A DNA stretch of 64,000 bases from Dipetalonema caudispina (lineage: Eukaryota; Nematoda; Chromadorea; Rhabditida; Onchocercidae), in NCBI GenBank assembly GCA_013365325.1, contig JABVXV010000116.1:62001-126000 (forward strand), in the 5' to 3' direction. The notes beneath the pieces were generated by a model, which saw nothing but the letters and a program-made list of their open reading frames with translations, did not search any database and was not told the origin of the DNA. Made by a program: the position numbers and the translations under genes. Positions 1 through 12,667 of the stretch are shown in pieces (the first letter of the stretch is position 1; each line of letters begins with the position of its first letter).

Positions 1-180
1 AATTTCCCAAACATATCATTTCTCCATTGTATTAGTACAAATCATGAAATCTGACAGATCAAAACGACCCGAAACCGTGTTTCTGAGATTACGATAAAGG
101 GAAATAAGAAGAAAATGAACATGATAATGGAAAAATAATGGTAATGGAACTCCTTTCAGAAAACAGTTCAAAAAACTATC
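1..180. other. 3' flank of fzy-1
   Basis: This stretch lies downstream of the fzy-1 stop codon on the minus strand. It probably holds the 3' untranslated region. I see no other coding signal in it. Confidence 0.4.
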
Positions 181-3100
181 CTAACGGACAGATTGTACCA
201 AACGGGAACTTTTTGTTGCCGACTTTAGTTTAGCGCTTTTATCAACTTTGAAACACCACCAAAGACGAAGACTTTCGTCGCTAGATGCACTCATAACATA
301 TTGCCCACATGGGGAAATCGTCAAGCCCAAGATGCGTTCAGTATGTCCAGTCAATACCTGAAAAATGTTCATGCTAAAAAAATCAAAACTTACTGCATAG
401 CAGTAAAACACATTCTGTGAAATATATTTTTTGAATTTTATCATGTTCCAATTTTATACTCCAGCTTCGACTCATAAGCTAGTAATTCATCGCTTGAAAT
501 GGACATCGGCTGCTTCATCATTGTTAATTAACAAATAAAAATCATAACAAGTTATTGGAATATGGACAAGTAAGAATCAATACCTTGATACAATTCATCG
601 ACGGATACTTCCATATTCTCAAATCGTTACCAGGATATCCATGACCACTAATTAACTCCTTGTAGTTCGATGTAAATGCCAGTGCATTTACCTGAAAATA
701 CAAACACCGGTATGGAGGAAGTTTCTAGATCTTACACCCACTTTATATAGCCAAAAGTTATAGGCACCTGACTGTCAGTATCCTGACTGTGACACAGTGT
801 CCCACTGGCAAGATTCCAGAATTTAATGGTCCGATCGACAGTACCACCACCAGTTGCTAACGAGTGCGCTTGATGAGGATTAAATGCAATCGCTTTTACC
901 GATGCAAGATGATCGCTAAAGCTATACAGCGGTTCCTGAAAAAATCCTAATGAAACCAATGATCACTCCCTCACAATATGACTGTTAACTTTCTAGACAT
1001 TAAAGAGAATCCCTTTCAAAACCTATCACGAATCTCACACGCAATAGTGAATCAATCGGAATAGGTATAGAAAGGATGTCATAGCGAAACGGGAAGATTA
1101 ATATTAACATAATAACGTTTGATATACATGCTAATGTGTCGACTTCTTCCATCAACTCTCGATTCCATCCATTTTAAAAAATAACCAGTCAAATAATCTG
1201 TTCCCAAAGATAATAATCAATTATCAATTAAACAAGTTATTAAATGAAAACAGTATTGCAAAGATTAAAATAACTGAAAATCGTACCGGATCTTCAGTTG
1301 TCAACATTGAAGGCTCCCAAATTTTAACCAGATTATCACCTCCACCACTGGCAAGATAATGACCATCATTACTCCAGACAAGGCCACAAACTTCCTGTCC
1401 GTGTCCCGGGAATGTTCTGTAACTTGATTTTAAATAAAACAAAACTTCTGACATTCCAAGAAACGAAGGAATTTATCAAAAATCAAATATAAATATATGT
1501 ATTAAAAGACTGCTCTACACTTATGTTAATATCTCAATGCTAACAGGATCACTGAATAATCTTTATGAAGATAAAATTCCCACTGAGATCAATATTTAAC
1601 GGCAAATGTAACTACAAATAAACTACGACTACAAACAGTTCTCGCAAAGCTACCTACTCTAATATCCCGTTACATTAAACAATAAATGCTGAGTCCGACT
1701 ACATCTTAGGTATTAAGATTTTGGATGTGTTTATAAGCGATCATCAGCTTGAAAACTTCGTAATCATTCAACGTACGTTTGCCCATTACTGCAACATATC
1801 AATGATTTGGTTTGTACATTAAAAAAATACGCGGAGGCGTACGATAATTAAAACAAAGAAGAGTATTCGCACTATTTTGTATCGTCTAGCCTATCTCTTA
1901 CACCAAACGACTTATCATAATGCATTAATTATTGTAAAAAACCAAGTAATAAGTATGAATCATTTAGATACTTATCACAAGATATGGCAGCAATACGTGA
2001 CGTTGTCAAACCTTTTACTCGATCATCACTTGATCGCGAAGAAAAAAATCCAATAATCTATGATTCATAAAAATTGTTCCCTGAGCATTTCTTAGTGTGA
2101 GGTCGAGTGAACTTGAAACTTCTACTGTTTGCTACTAATCATTGTCAGCAATCCCTACATTCGATCCCAGTTTTCAACGTTAACAGACATTATAACATAT
2201 AGATGTGTAAAGCATTCTTTGATTCTCAAACAAATAATTGCAATTCTAACATAAAACCCAACACATACATGGAAGCATCTTTTCAGAACTAGAATAATTC
2301 TTCTGATTATTAATTCAAGTTAAAAACATCAAACAAACCCAATTTGGAAATTCCGAACACGTACATCATGATGGTATATTCGTCCCGATCGACAGCCACT
2401 AAAAAAACTTCTTCCGCAAAACTTTATTAAAAATTTTAAAATAAAACAGATGAAATGATATTACAAGGTTTTATGCCCCGAAAAGTCAAGAAGGTAGCTT
2501 TGGAAAAATGACGCAACCACTTTCAGAAAAATCAGACGACGTAATCTTCATAAATAGTCTAGAAAGCAAAAAGAAATGTCTAATCTTGCCTGACTTTTAT
2601 CTCCAGCAACCCCGTCAAAATTAAATTGACCTACAATTACAACATGCTTTAACAAGTCACCCTTTTCTTTGGAACTATTTTTACAAAACAGAATTTACAA
2701 AAAAAGAAAAAAAAATTACGACAAAACTCACGCAGAAAGAACATGTTGACGCCAAGCTAAGCATCCCACACGACTTATTTGACATTGCATTGTTCGCAGT
2801 AAAGAATTTTCTCTTGCAGGATCGAACAACTGAAACAATTTTTTTCCAGAATTGACAGCTTCTCCAGGACCTCACAGTAAAATAATTTCACATTTCTGCT
2901 AGAGTCACATTTCAGAATACTATAGATCAAAAAAGATCAAAAGAATCACCAAATATCCTAAAACATAAAGCGCTAAAATGTAAAATGATTGGGAACGTTA
3001 AACACTGCATGACTGTCATCAACTGATAATTAGTATCGTCAACCAAATTTTCCAAACTTGGATAAAACATAAGTTGGTCTGATTCTCTTGCACATTAACT

Positions 3101-5822
3101 GAAAAAATCATTTAAGATGTTAATCTCTTTTAACTTAAATAAACCTTGACAAATCCATTTGAAAGTCCAACTGCCAAAATCGAGCTTTGTTCTGCCCACT
3201 GAACTGATGTGATATAATTCCCAGATTCCTCTGGTAATTCAAACAGTGTCTGTAAATAAAATCAGGTACACTTAAAATCAATCTTCCCGTGAAGTAAATC
3301 TCAAAAGGAGATGAACAATCAGTGAATCATTGCTTCAAGAAGGCATGATGCCAAATATTCACATACTACATATTATATATATATATATTCACATACAATC
3401 AGACACAAATGCAAGCAACATGCACACTGCTTGATCGGCTCATTATCATGCATACTTGCGCAAGAAAGCACACAGTATCATGCATCACCATGTTTGAACG
3501 ATCTGTATACGACGATTAGGAATTCCATTACAAAGTTAATGAAATTCTTACAACAATCTCTCCAGTAGAAGCATTCCACAGATAGAGAGCATAAGTTAGG
3601 GCGACAGCGATAACATTATCACAGCTCCAATGAATCACATTCATATCTAGAAATTATAATATTTCTAAAAAAAATTTGAATTAATCGCTTGGTAACAAAT
3701 ACTACTGCTATGTGTAAAACATTTTTGGCCATTATTTTCTTTACTTTGAGGGTGCTAAACAGCAAAATGATGAAATCAACAAAACTGGTTAGCTCTTCTT
3801 CGTTACCCACGTGTTAAAAGTAAAATCAATACAAGACTCATCAGTCACATCAAAATTAAGTCCAAAATTCAAATTTAGCTAGCAATGTGGAACATTTCTC
3901 GACAAGGTACTAAGAAGAACTCCATGCCATTTATTCTGCATTCCCAGAAATGTGAAGCGATTTTCGAGGAAGCATCGAGGAGATGAAAACTACATTAAGT
4001 ATGTGAATAGTCCAGTCTTTAAAGAAAATTAGTGTCAGTAAAAGAATAGATGGAAATTGAGTCCACTGAGTGTTAAAACATACAGTAATCGTCCATAAAA
4101 TTTGGTGCATCCAGGATGCGTTCCGGGCTATTAGGTATATAGCGTAATCCCTTGCTAACACTTCCTGATGGTTTCACAGTGCTTGATGTATAGAGCACTT
4201 TTGGTTGAACCATATAACCCAATGGTGGCAGTGGTGCTTGGCCCTTTTTATAGCATAGAATTCTTTCCTCAGTAGTAGTATCTACGTCGTTTGCTGATTT
4301 AGCTTAAAATATGCAAGCGAATAATTACAATATAGAACAGATTAAAAAGCTTTATAATAAAAATTAGTACCATTACGTGAAGCTATTGCATTTCAAACCA
4401 AGGTGATAATAATCCTGAAAAAAGGATACCAACTCAAACGATCATCTAGCAATAAATCTAAGAAAAATATCTTTAACCAAAAAGTCAATCAAAATATACC
4501 GCGCATCATTTTCATCATGTAAGCCTTTTCAGCTTTTGATGGACTGGTTGGTGCAGACGCTGACATGTTTAAAAGCGAATCACCCTGCAACAAATAAAAG
4601 ATACAAACACAGCAGTAAAAGATATATAAGTTAACTGCAGCGAATTTGGTACATGCAGTTTATTAGCGAAATAAAACTATCTTGCCAAAGATCAAAATGT
4701 AACACTAGCTGCAGTTTACCACCGCCAAAACAGGTCATGAATGTAGTATCATGAACTTCTACTCCCCATCAAACATTACGAATAATAAATACGAAATATA
4801 TAACAAGTACGGAATATCCCTTTGGCAAGAACAACAAAAATTCTTCAAATTAGAGTTCACCAATAAGCCTTCAAAACCAATAAGATTGTTTTATTTCAGA
4901 CCATTAATCTCTTTCAGTGAGAGCTCCTATATGTTCAGAGATACAGAATGGTAATTTTCATGGTAACTTACATAAACGGGCATCAGAACTGTAACATTGA
5001 AAGCTTAAGTAATCTTGTACATTAAACGATCGGCATGATTAAGGTGTACTGCAAGCCAAGCAAGTAACACACGGATCTCGAAACAAGTCATTAAAAAAAG
5101 AAAAACAAAGTCAAAACGTCAAACAGACGAAACAAGCTCGGAATGTTAAGTAACCTCAGAGTTATGATTAACAAGGCAGTGGTTTGCATATTCAAACTGT
5201 GTTTCACTTCGATTCGGTATGAATCGATCACCACCACCGACACCGCTATAATTGGGATTTCTAGATGGTGTAAGTTCACGTTTTTTCAAACCACCTTTTG
5301 ATTTGTTAAATGACATATTTGAATTATGATTTGGAGTCTTCTGTGACATTGAATGATTTTCTCTGAAAAGAAGTAGTAATATACAGCAGTATAACTAAAG
5401 GCGTGGTATCATCTTTCATAAAGCTTATAATAGTCGCCGGAAAATTCTATTAAAATTTCGTGAACATATAATTCCCTATTTAGGATAAATTATTTTAGTT
5501 TCTGAAATGCAAAAACTAATTTTTCTGTCGAAATATATTCAAGAATAAATGCAACATTATAAAAATCTTTTTCAGATATTGTCTTAAATTTAAACTGAAT
5601 ATGATAATTAGATGATATTATGTTACATGAAATTAATATAAATCTTCTCAATTTGTAACAAAACATCATATTGCTCATTCCATATGCATTGAAATCAATC
5701 AACAAAGAGAAAAAATAAGCGACTTACTTCTTAGCACTTTTGGGAGTTTTACAGTTACTTGTTCGTGAATTATCATTTTGGTAACGACGTGGCGTCTTGT
5801 TAGTCAAATCTTTAAATGGCAT
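181..5822 (-). CDS. fzy-1: CDC20/Fizzy, WD40 activator of the APC/C (12 exons)
   Basis: CDC20 binds the anaphase-promoting complex, recruits substrates such as securin and cyclin B, and is the target of the spindle checkpoint. Exons on the minus strand: 5822-5728, 5362-5155, 4584-4500, 4302-4084, 3646-3552, 3249-3145, 2829-2732, 2398-2339, 1416-1287, 935-768, 691-584, 357-181. All phases agree and give 515 residues, close to the roughly 500 usual for the family. A KEN box spans residues 32-34 at the first splice junction and the C-box DRFIPNR is at 77-83. RYIPNSPERILDAP precedes a seven-bladed WD40 domain with blades such as GHGQEVCGLVWSNDGHYLAS and GHTERILGLTISPCGQY. The DAP and DDYY signature favours CDC20 over Cdh1/FZR1. 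The first exon stays open upstream to an acceptor at 5872, so the start could lie earlier; ATG 5822 is chosen on length. The C terminus is Val-Arg rather than the usual Ile-Arg. Confidence 0.93.
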
Positions 5823-7225
5823 TTTGTTAGGAAGATCAGTAAACTGCTTGTAATGTAATGTTTGCAAAGCCCTGAAAACAGCAACAATTTATCATATTCT
5901 TATCATTATACTGATCATTCACGCAATCCTGTAGAACAATCCTAAATTCAAAGAGATTAATTCGATTCTCCGATGAATCAGTCTTACCCAACCTACTTCC
6001 AAACACTATGAAACATGTTCCCTTGCAGTATATTTGACTAATTATAATTTTTACCTGTCTTTCCAAATTCTATTCCAACAATACATTAATCGTAAATTAA
6101 TTTCAATGATCATAATTCCCTACATTAACAAAGGTATTAAATGGAATGTTTTTTTACTTGGTATCTACAGCAGGAAATGAGCAAAAACATAACTTTGTTA
6201 TATATAAGTTTAGTTAACCTCAATGATCACTTGCTCGATTATTTCATATCTCATAACTTTGCATCGAATATAATATAAGTAATTTTGTTTTTGACAAATA
6301 AAATCAAGAGCTAATTAATCATTAAAAATTTTTATTTCTGACAACAACAAGCCCAAATGTAGGCAATGTGGACCATAAACAGATACCGGTGGTATTTTAT
6401 GCAAGTGAAGATTTCAGATGCAGTATGTGCATTCAAGCTAGTATATTTCAAGAGCAACAACAACTGGAGTTCATAATGGAGCTAAAATCAAATTGGAGAA
6501 GCCACTGAAATCATGTCTATTAAAATTCAATGCTTAACGAACATTGCCAATAACTGAAAATTCAATGCATAAAACCGTATATGAAAGATGCTAAGATACT
6601 CTATATTCAACAGATTAAACGCTGATCTGTGAATTTCAGTTTGGCTTCATTCATTATCAACCAGTCCAAAAGGTTGCTCAATTCAGATTAGCTTGAATAC
6701 AACAAAAATTCTATGCTCAAACAGAGTTGGAAGACAAAATGTTTAGTTAAACAAAAATCAAAGTACTGTTGTGATGATCTCAGGAAAAAACCGGATCGTA
6801 GGAAAGAAGGGATAAAACTATAGGATTACCCGGTACAAAAAAGAAAGAGGGAAAAGATTTTAGTCATGGAATTCATATTCGAAGTCTAACATTACTCTCA
6901 TGTCATTTTCCAAAATGCATCAAAAAAATAGCGGATTATTTTCTGTAGAAGATTACAAACTCAATTTATATTCAATAAATTGTAACAATAACTGTTAATA
7001 TAAGATCATAATCACCGGATCACCTGATAAAACTTATATAACCATCGTATCATGTGAGTATTTCTACGAACTACAACTGGATGTAAGGTTTCCAGAACTC
7101 AACAAATTAAAGTTCATCTAGAAATTACATATAAACCAAAGAAATTTCGCATAACGAATAAAATGCCAAAAAATTTTTTGACCCAACAATTGAGCAAGAC
7201 ATACGAAATAGAAATTGGGACCATC
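5823..7225. other. Spacer between the WDR43-like gene and fzy-1
   Basis: AT-rich DNA without a convincing exon. A good acceptor (TTTTCAG at 5872-5878 on the minus strand) lies 49 bases before the chosen fzy-1 ATG and may be a trans-splice site. Possible non-coding or upstream fzy-1 exons, for example near a GTAAGA donor at about 5988-5993, could not be confirmed. Otherwise I see nothing. Confidence 0.4.
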
Positions 7226-10200
7226 TCAAAATTCCATTTCTATTTCGCTGTTATCACTATCACTTTCATCACTATCATTATCATCATCATTTATGTCCTG
7301 ACTATCTCTCCCGAGATTCAAATCTTTTCTTCGTTTTCCATTTTCGTTATCTGGAACAAGCACGTCTTTTGTCTTCATAGAGTTCAGTTGCATATTTTAA
7401 TCATGCTTAAAAAGATTTAACTCATAATAATAAAGTTCGATCAATTTCGGAACAAGTGAAAAACATTTACCAGATGAGAAATGACTTCCATCAGATCCAA
7501 CCTCCTCGTCATCCCACCACTTTTCCATACTTCCGATACTTTCTTCTTCATCGTCAAGATCATTCATTTCACCTGATGTTTCTGATATGTCACCATCATC
7601 TGAAACAAAGAGGAAAAATTACATGAGTTCAAGGATGGTATATGTGTAACATTTTACTCTGACAAGTCAAAATAAGAATGACCATATCTCTCGGAATTCA
7701 AAATAACAGACAGACTTATCATGAAATGGACTAATATGCAAAAAAAGCAACTAACCGACCCAATTGCGGAGCTTCCGATTTAAAAACCTAGGTAATGCCG
7801 AAACCTGTAGAGCAGGAGTTAAGGACATGAATCACCATATTAGATTCGACTAAGAGATCTCGTTAAAAGGAGTTCCAGGGAAATAAATAGAAATGTACTA
7901 TGAAGTGCTTCGAAAATTAAATAAAAATAATCAACCTTTACTACTTTCGAAAGATTCAACAACTTGCACTAACCTTCAAAAGAAATACTTGGTTGCTGCG
8001 AGATAAACATTTGCGGGCACATGCGACGACTAATTTGTTCATTGATCAAAGAAAGTTTTCCGCTTACTTGCAACAGTTCATCCATATTAGATGACCTTTT
8101 ATTGAACCAGCTAAATAAGGATGACAAATCCTCTTTTAATGTACCAATCTGAAATTTATTTTATTTCTTGAAGAATTCATTTGCTTCCTTCTTGTAATGT
8201 AATCACATTCTATTGATACAAAGTACGATGTGCTCTGTAGAAAGACGTTTGTCATTCTTGGTATGATTTTCAGGTATCCTGCAATAACTGGAAATATAAA
8301 ATGAAGCTCTAATACACCACTTCTCATCGAATGATGAATGATATCATGCTACTAAACTTTTTATGAATCCAAAACTTACTGTGCAGAGATAAGCCATATG
8401 CTTAGATAAAATACACTGCAACCATCGCATCCAACAATTTCTGAAATTTGATCCGGAATTTTAGGGAGTACCAAAATTATAAAACAGCGCATTAAATTAT
8501 AAGGAAATGCGAAAACTAATTGCACTAAGATCATTCCCAAAAAACTACGAATAATTCTGCTCTGTTTCTGCACAAACTTAGTAACTATAATACAAACAAA
8601 CATACTCAAAATGTCTGCGATTTCTGCAACGATATTCAATTTCCTTAAGCAAAGGTATAATTTGTGTGACTGGCAAGTCATTCAGTGTTGCCGATATTGT
8701 TTGCACATCTGCTTTCAACAATACTGCATCGATTTTTTCAGCATCACTGCTCGTCAAACCTTGATTTAGAATTACTGCCAAGCTTTCACCATTCGTACTT
8801 CTCAAATCCAACCCCTGAAAAGCACGATGAACCCGGAGTGTCAAAGAAATAAATTACGGTCCCAGTTATTTCATTTCCTTTAATCCATCACATAGAAAAA
8901 AAATGATCGGTTAGTGTTTGCCGATAGGTTGCCTTAACCTCGAATAAGTTTCTCAAGTTTCAATACCACCCATTTCCGGCGGTCACCATGAAAAATATCC
9001 TACAGAAAACGTGTGTGAGTTTGCTGACAACACACCCAATCTGTATGAATATTTCGGGAAGAGATGAAACGAGAGCTGGATCCCGTGAATCTCGGAATAT
9101 TTACCCATGAAACGGAATGTATAAGCAACAAACTGTAGTGGCCTCCTCTGTGTAAGTATTCGATGTGCTTGCTTTTTCATCCACACCGAAATCTTGTAAA
9201 CTTTCACTGACACAGTCAATACCATCCATTTTTGAACTTTTATGATTAAGACTGAAAATTATATAATGTAATTTAATGAAAAAATACGGAAATGGTTTTT
9301 TCTAAAACCAACCATTCCACTTCGGATGAAAGATAGTGATAATTAAACTGCTTTTTAGTGTTCTAAAGAAGATTGAAGCTTTAAAGCACTGCAAGCACCT
9401 CTTTGTCAAGTAAGACTCAGTTATCTCCTGATTAGTATCATGCTGACTCCCGACCTCTCTTAAGATTAGTCAGTTCTATCTTAGACAAAGCAATCACAAT
9501 GCATTGTCATCAGCATTTCGGCAGAATCTGAATCTCAGCCTGGAAACTATTTCCGAAGCAAAACGAAAGCAACATATAACCTTTCATCGGCTGTTTTTCT
9601 CCTCTCCTTTAATGGGATATCTTTCACACTTGTTTTTGGTGATTTCTTCGGTAAAATCATTTCACGATTCTCCTGGAATTATTTTAAACATTTTGGATGA
9701 TTTCAAGCTTTAAAGCTAGTCTGAAAAAAAGAAAACTTATTAAAAATTTGACATAAGTACTTCGTCCAAACTGCTTGACTGAGACTGGATAAAGTGCATT
9801 GCTGACAACCTTCTCGCTAAGTAAGCTGCACAGCTTGATTAAATTGGTGGCATCATAAAATTTTGAGAAAATATCCATAGCATTATCAGAAGATACATCC
9901 TAAAGCAACGGGACAACTCCAAACTGAAAGTCCGCAACGACTCTCGTGCTGTCCGTATCCGCAATGCCTTTCAAATTTTTTCCGTCTAATTCTAATATCC
10001 TGGTACTTCAATCCCAAACGTCTAATCCTTGACAAATTTTAATATATTCAACATCGAATGGAATGTATTTTAAAATTATTACTCTTATGGAACTGTTATT
10101 AGTAACAGTTTCTTCTTTGCTGTTATTCATTACATCATTATCATTCAACTTGACTTTTTTCTTACTGATTGAACCACCATTATAATGAGCTGCTTCTTTA

Positions 10201-10232
10201 GCTTCCGATAAACGACGGCTTCGTCTCAACAT
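7226..10232 (-). CDS. WDR43: WDR43/UTP5-like Utp12-domain nucleolar protein
   Basis: WDR43/UTP5 belongs to the t-UTP part of the small-subunit processome and promotes pre-18S rRNA transcription and processing in the nucleolus. Well-supported exons with matching phase: 9672-9581, 9251-9134, 8814-8606, 8440-8380, 8148-7974, 7599-7471, 7350-7226. Less certain are the first exon, 10232-10083 (basic N terminus MLRRSRRLSEAKEA), and a second starting at 9899 and ending between about 9810 and 9746. The Utp12 domain reads through LPVTQIIPLLKEIEYRCRN, RWLQCILSKHMAYLCT and IGTLKEDLSSLFSWFNKR, matching human WDR43 as I remember it, followed by the family's acidic Asp/Glu/Ser tail ending in EIEMEF. The product is about 380-405 residues against roughly 680 in human. 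I could not find the N-terminal WD40 propeller. A possible trans-splice acceptor is at 10259. Confidence 0.75.
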
Positions 10233-11487
10233 CTACCAATACTTTCCCGGTATTATGCCTACAATTTAGGCTCAGATATAAATTTAGATTAATAAAATCT
10301 CGATTTAATCCTGATTTAATAAAACGAAAGCATCACTAACAATACTGTTTTCATTTCTTGATGTAAGTAAACACAAACAATATTCAACTATTTAACAAGG
10401 CTAATCCAAAGGATTAATTAACGTATTACAAATATCTTTGGATAATTTCAAACATTACCAACAATAATATTGCCTTTTAAATTTTCAAAATTTCACAAAT
10501 ACATACTTAAGCCAAACAAGAAAATAAGTTAAGAAGAATAAATCAAAATTTCTCTCATTTCATCCAATTTACAAGCAATCTAAGATCAACGAATTCGATC
10601 AATATCTTTCCCACTGATAACCTATAATGATAACAATAACTACCCAAACTTACAGGTAATACATCATTACCCATCCACACCTATCATCAAACAAACAAAC
10701 AACCAAACCCATCCAAAACCTTTGGGCCTATCCTACTTCCAAACAATTTTATGCTGCATCATTTCGTAAGCAATCGTTTCGAAATCATTAAATTTAAAAT
10801 TAAATGAAGTAGGCGCACTCTGATCTATTCTGGCATTTTCATCCTAATCTCATAGATCTCTGAGATATTTATGGCTTATTTGGAGCAATGAAATGTATTT
10901 TAATATTCCAATTATTAAATATTTGAGTTATTTAAATGCTTAAATTTACTCAAATATCCAAATTACTCTAATCATTTATACATTTAAATTGTTCAACTGT
11001 TGGAATTACTTAAATGGTTCAATAATTGTTCAAGTATTTCAATTATTACAGTACAAATATTTGATGTTAATATATTCAAATCGTTTAATTTTTAAAGGTA
11101 ATCTTTTAACTATAGTGCTTAAATTATATAAATATTGAAGTTATTTAGATATTCAAGTTGTTTATTTCAGTTCAAATAGAAATGAAATATAGGATGAGTT
11201 CTTTGGGTAATTAAGCTAGCAAGAGTAAATGTTTTGTAAATTCGATTTAATATAAGCATTTTATTATCAATTTGTAATTTATATTGATAAATTTGTAAAA
11301 GAATCTTTTAATATATGGCGTCTAATTTGTGCTTTATTGAATTGTAAACAATTTGATTTTATTCTTTCTAAGTAAACAGACTGGATAATCGTTCGTCCAT
11401 CTTTTTCGCTTTCCTTTTTATCAATCTTATTATTAGTTATATTATTCATTGTTTGATATCGATGTGCAACACTTTCGAATCGTTATA
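10233..11487. other. Divergent-promoter spacer with degenerate AT repeats
   Basis: This spacer separates the minus-strand WDR43-like gene from the plus-strand Ly6-like gene, so it should carry both promoters. It holds a block of degenerate short repeats (see 10895-11175) and no coding signal that I can see. Confidence 0.45.
10895..11175. repeat. Degenerate tandem AT repeat, unit about 16-18 bp
   Basis: Variants of a unit like TTATTTAAATGNTTCAA recur head to tail with many substitutions and indels, for example near 10927, 10980, 11000, 11040 and 11140. It looks like a decayed minisatellite. Unit length was judged by eye. Confidence 0.5.
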
Positions 11488-12667
11488 ATGCTGTGGATTA
11501 TTATATCTAGCTGCTTTATATACTTCTTTACATCAGCAACTGGTAATAGAATTTATTTTTCATCACAACTTTGAGTTTTAAGTATTTAATTCCTGCAGAA
11601 AAATAATTTATAAAATTTGAAATTTCAACAAGAAGTCCGTGTTTAACTGCTTAGATGTTAGATATGATCATCCATATGTTCCAAGGAGAAGATTGCACTA
11701 ATCCAGATATCTAATCTATCCGATAATGAACCACACTAAACAATCTTCCAGGAATATATCTCATACTATTCTGACAATTCTTGGTGGTATTTTTGTGTGT
11801 TGTAAAAAATGAATGAATAAAATTAATTCGAAACGAACTTTAAGCTTTCTCTTGTTGTCATCCAACCGTATGACAGAAATCACCAATTTAGATCTTTTTT
11901 TTTTTACAGCTCTCAGATGTGTGATTGAAAATAGTATTGTAAGAGAAGCTGCTGTTGAAAATTGTTCACCATCAGTAACCCAATGCTTCTCGTTCAGATG
12001 CGACAATCCGGGCGGTAAGTGATTTCAGTGATCCATAACTTCGTCATGTATGTATAGTATATTTATTATACAATTATTTATTGATGGCAGCAATCTTTAT
12101 CATCTCCGATTAGCAAAGGATGAAAGAGCTTGTAGTTATCGCTTAAGAGATAGCGAAGAGCATACCTGATATAGCTGGCATGTCCTTAAACGTAGACCTG
12201 TATAGGATATGGGATACCTGGAATAGCTATGCTAGGTACAAAGTCGCATTTCATTATCAACCAAAGGAATGAACTAAAGAAAGGCTAATTTTAGTACTCA
12301 GACAGGTGACAAGCAGTTCGATTGGAAACACAGGTTTTACTTTTTTCTATACGGAATCTTTCAAGTCAGACAAACAACGGTTCGTTACAAAAATTGAATT
12401 CTAATTTAATTTTTAGGCTTTTGTTTTTCTGCTCGATGACTAATCCTTTTAGGAGAAACAAAGGAGAAAGGTTGCAATGACAATTTAAGCAACTTGTGGA
12501 ATTGTCAAGTGTTGGATAGAGCTTGTGTGAAGGCTGGTGGTAAAGCGTATTGTGATACGTGTGTCAAAGATTTATGCAATGATGCTATAGCTAATTCTTT
12601 CATTTCAATTACTACTACTGCCATATTGCCGATATTACTTACGTTAAGCATTATCGTATATATGTAA
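11488..12667 (+). CDS. Secreted Ly6/three-finger-like protein, probably GPI-anchored
   Basis: Exons 11488-11542, 11910-12014 and 12453-12667 join with consistent phase-1 junctions (GTAATA and GTAAGT donors, TTACAG and TTTTAG acceptors) and give 124 residues. Residues 1-19 (MLWIIISSCFIYFFTSATG) form a signal peptide, encoded almost entirely by exon 1. The mature part has ten cysteines and ends in CVKDLCN; a final Cys-Asn is typical of Ly6/uPAR three-finger domains. A hydrophobic C-terminal tail (AILPILLTLSIIVYM) directly after a small-residue stretch fits GPI-anchor addition. C. elegans has families of such proteins, for example ODR-2 and its homologues, acting at neuronal and other cell surfaces. 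Which member this is, and its ligand, cannot be told. It is the only clear gene on the plus strand here. Confidence 0.82.

Noticed and set aside
7163..7420. 85-residue plus-strand frame with long Ile/Thr runs
   Set aside because: It is antisense to the acidic Asp/Glu/Ser tail of the WDR43-like gene, whose codons read as Ile/Thr on the other strand.
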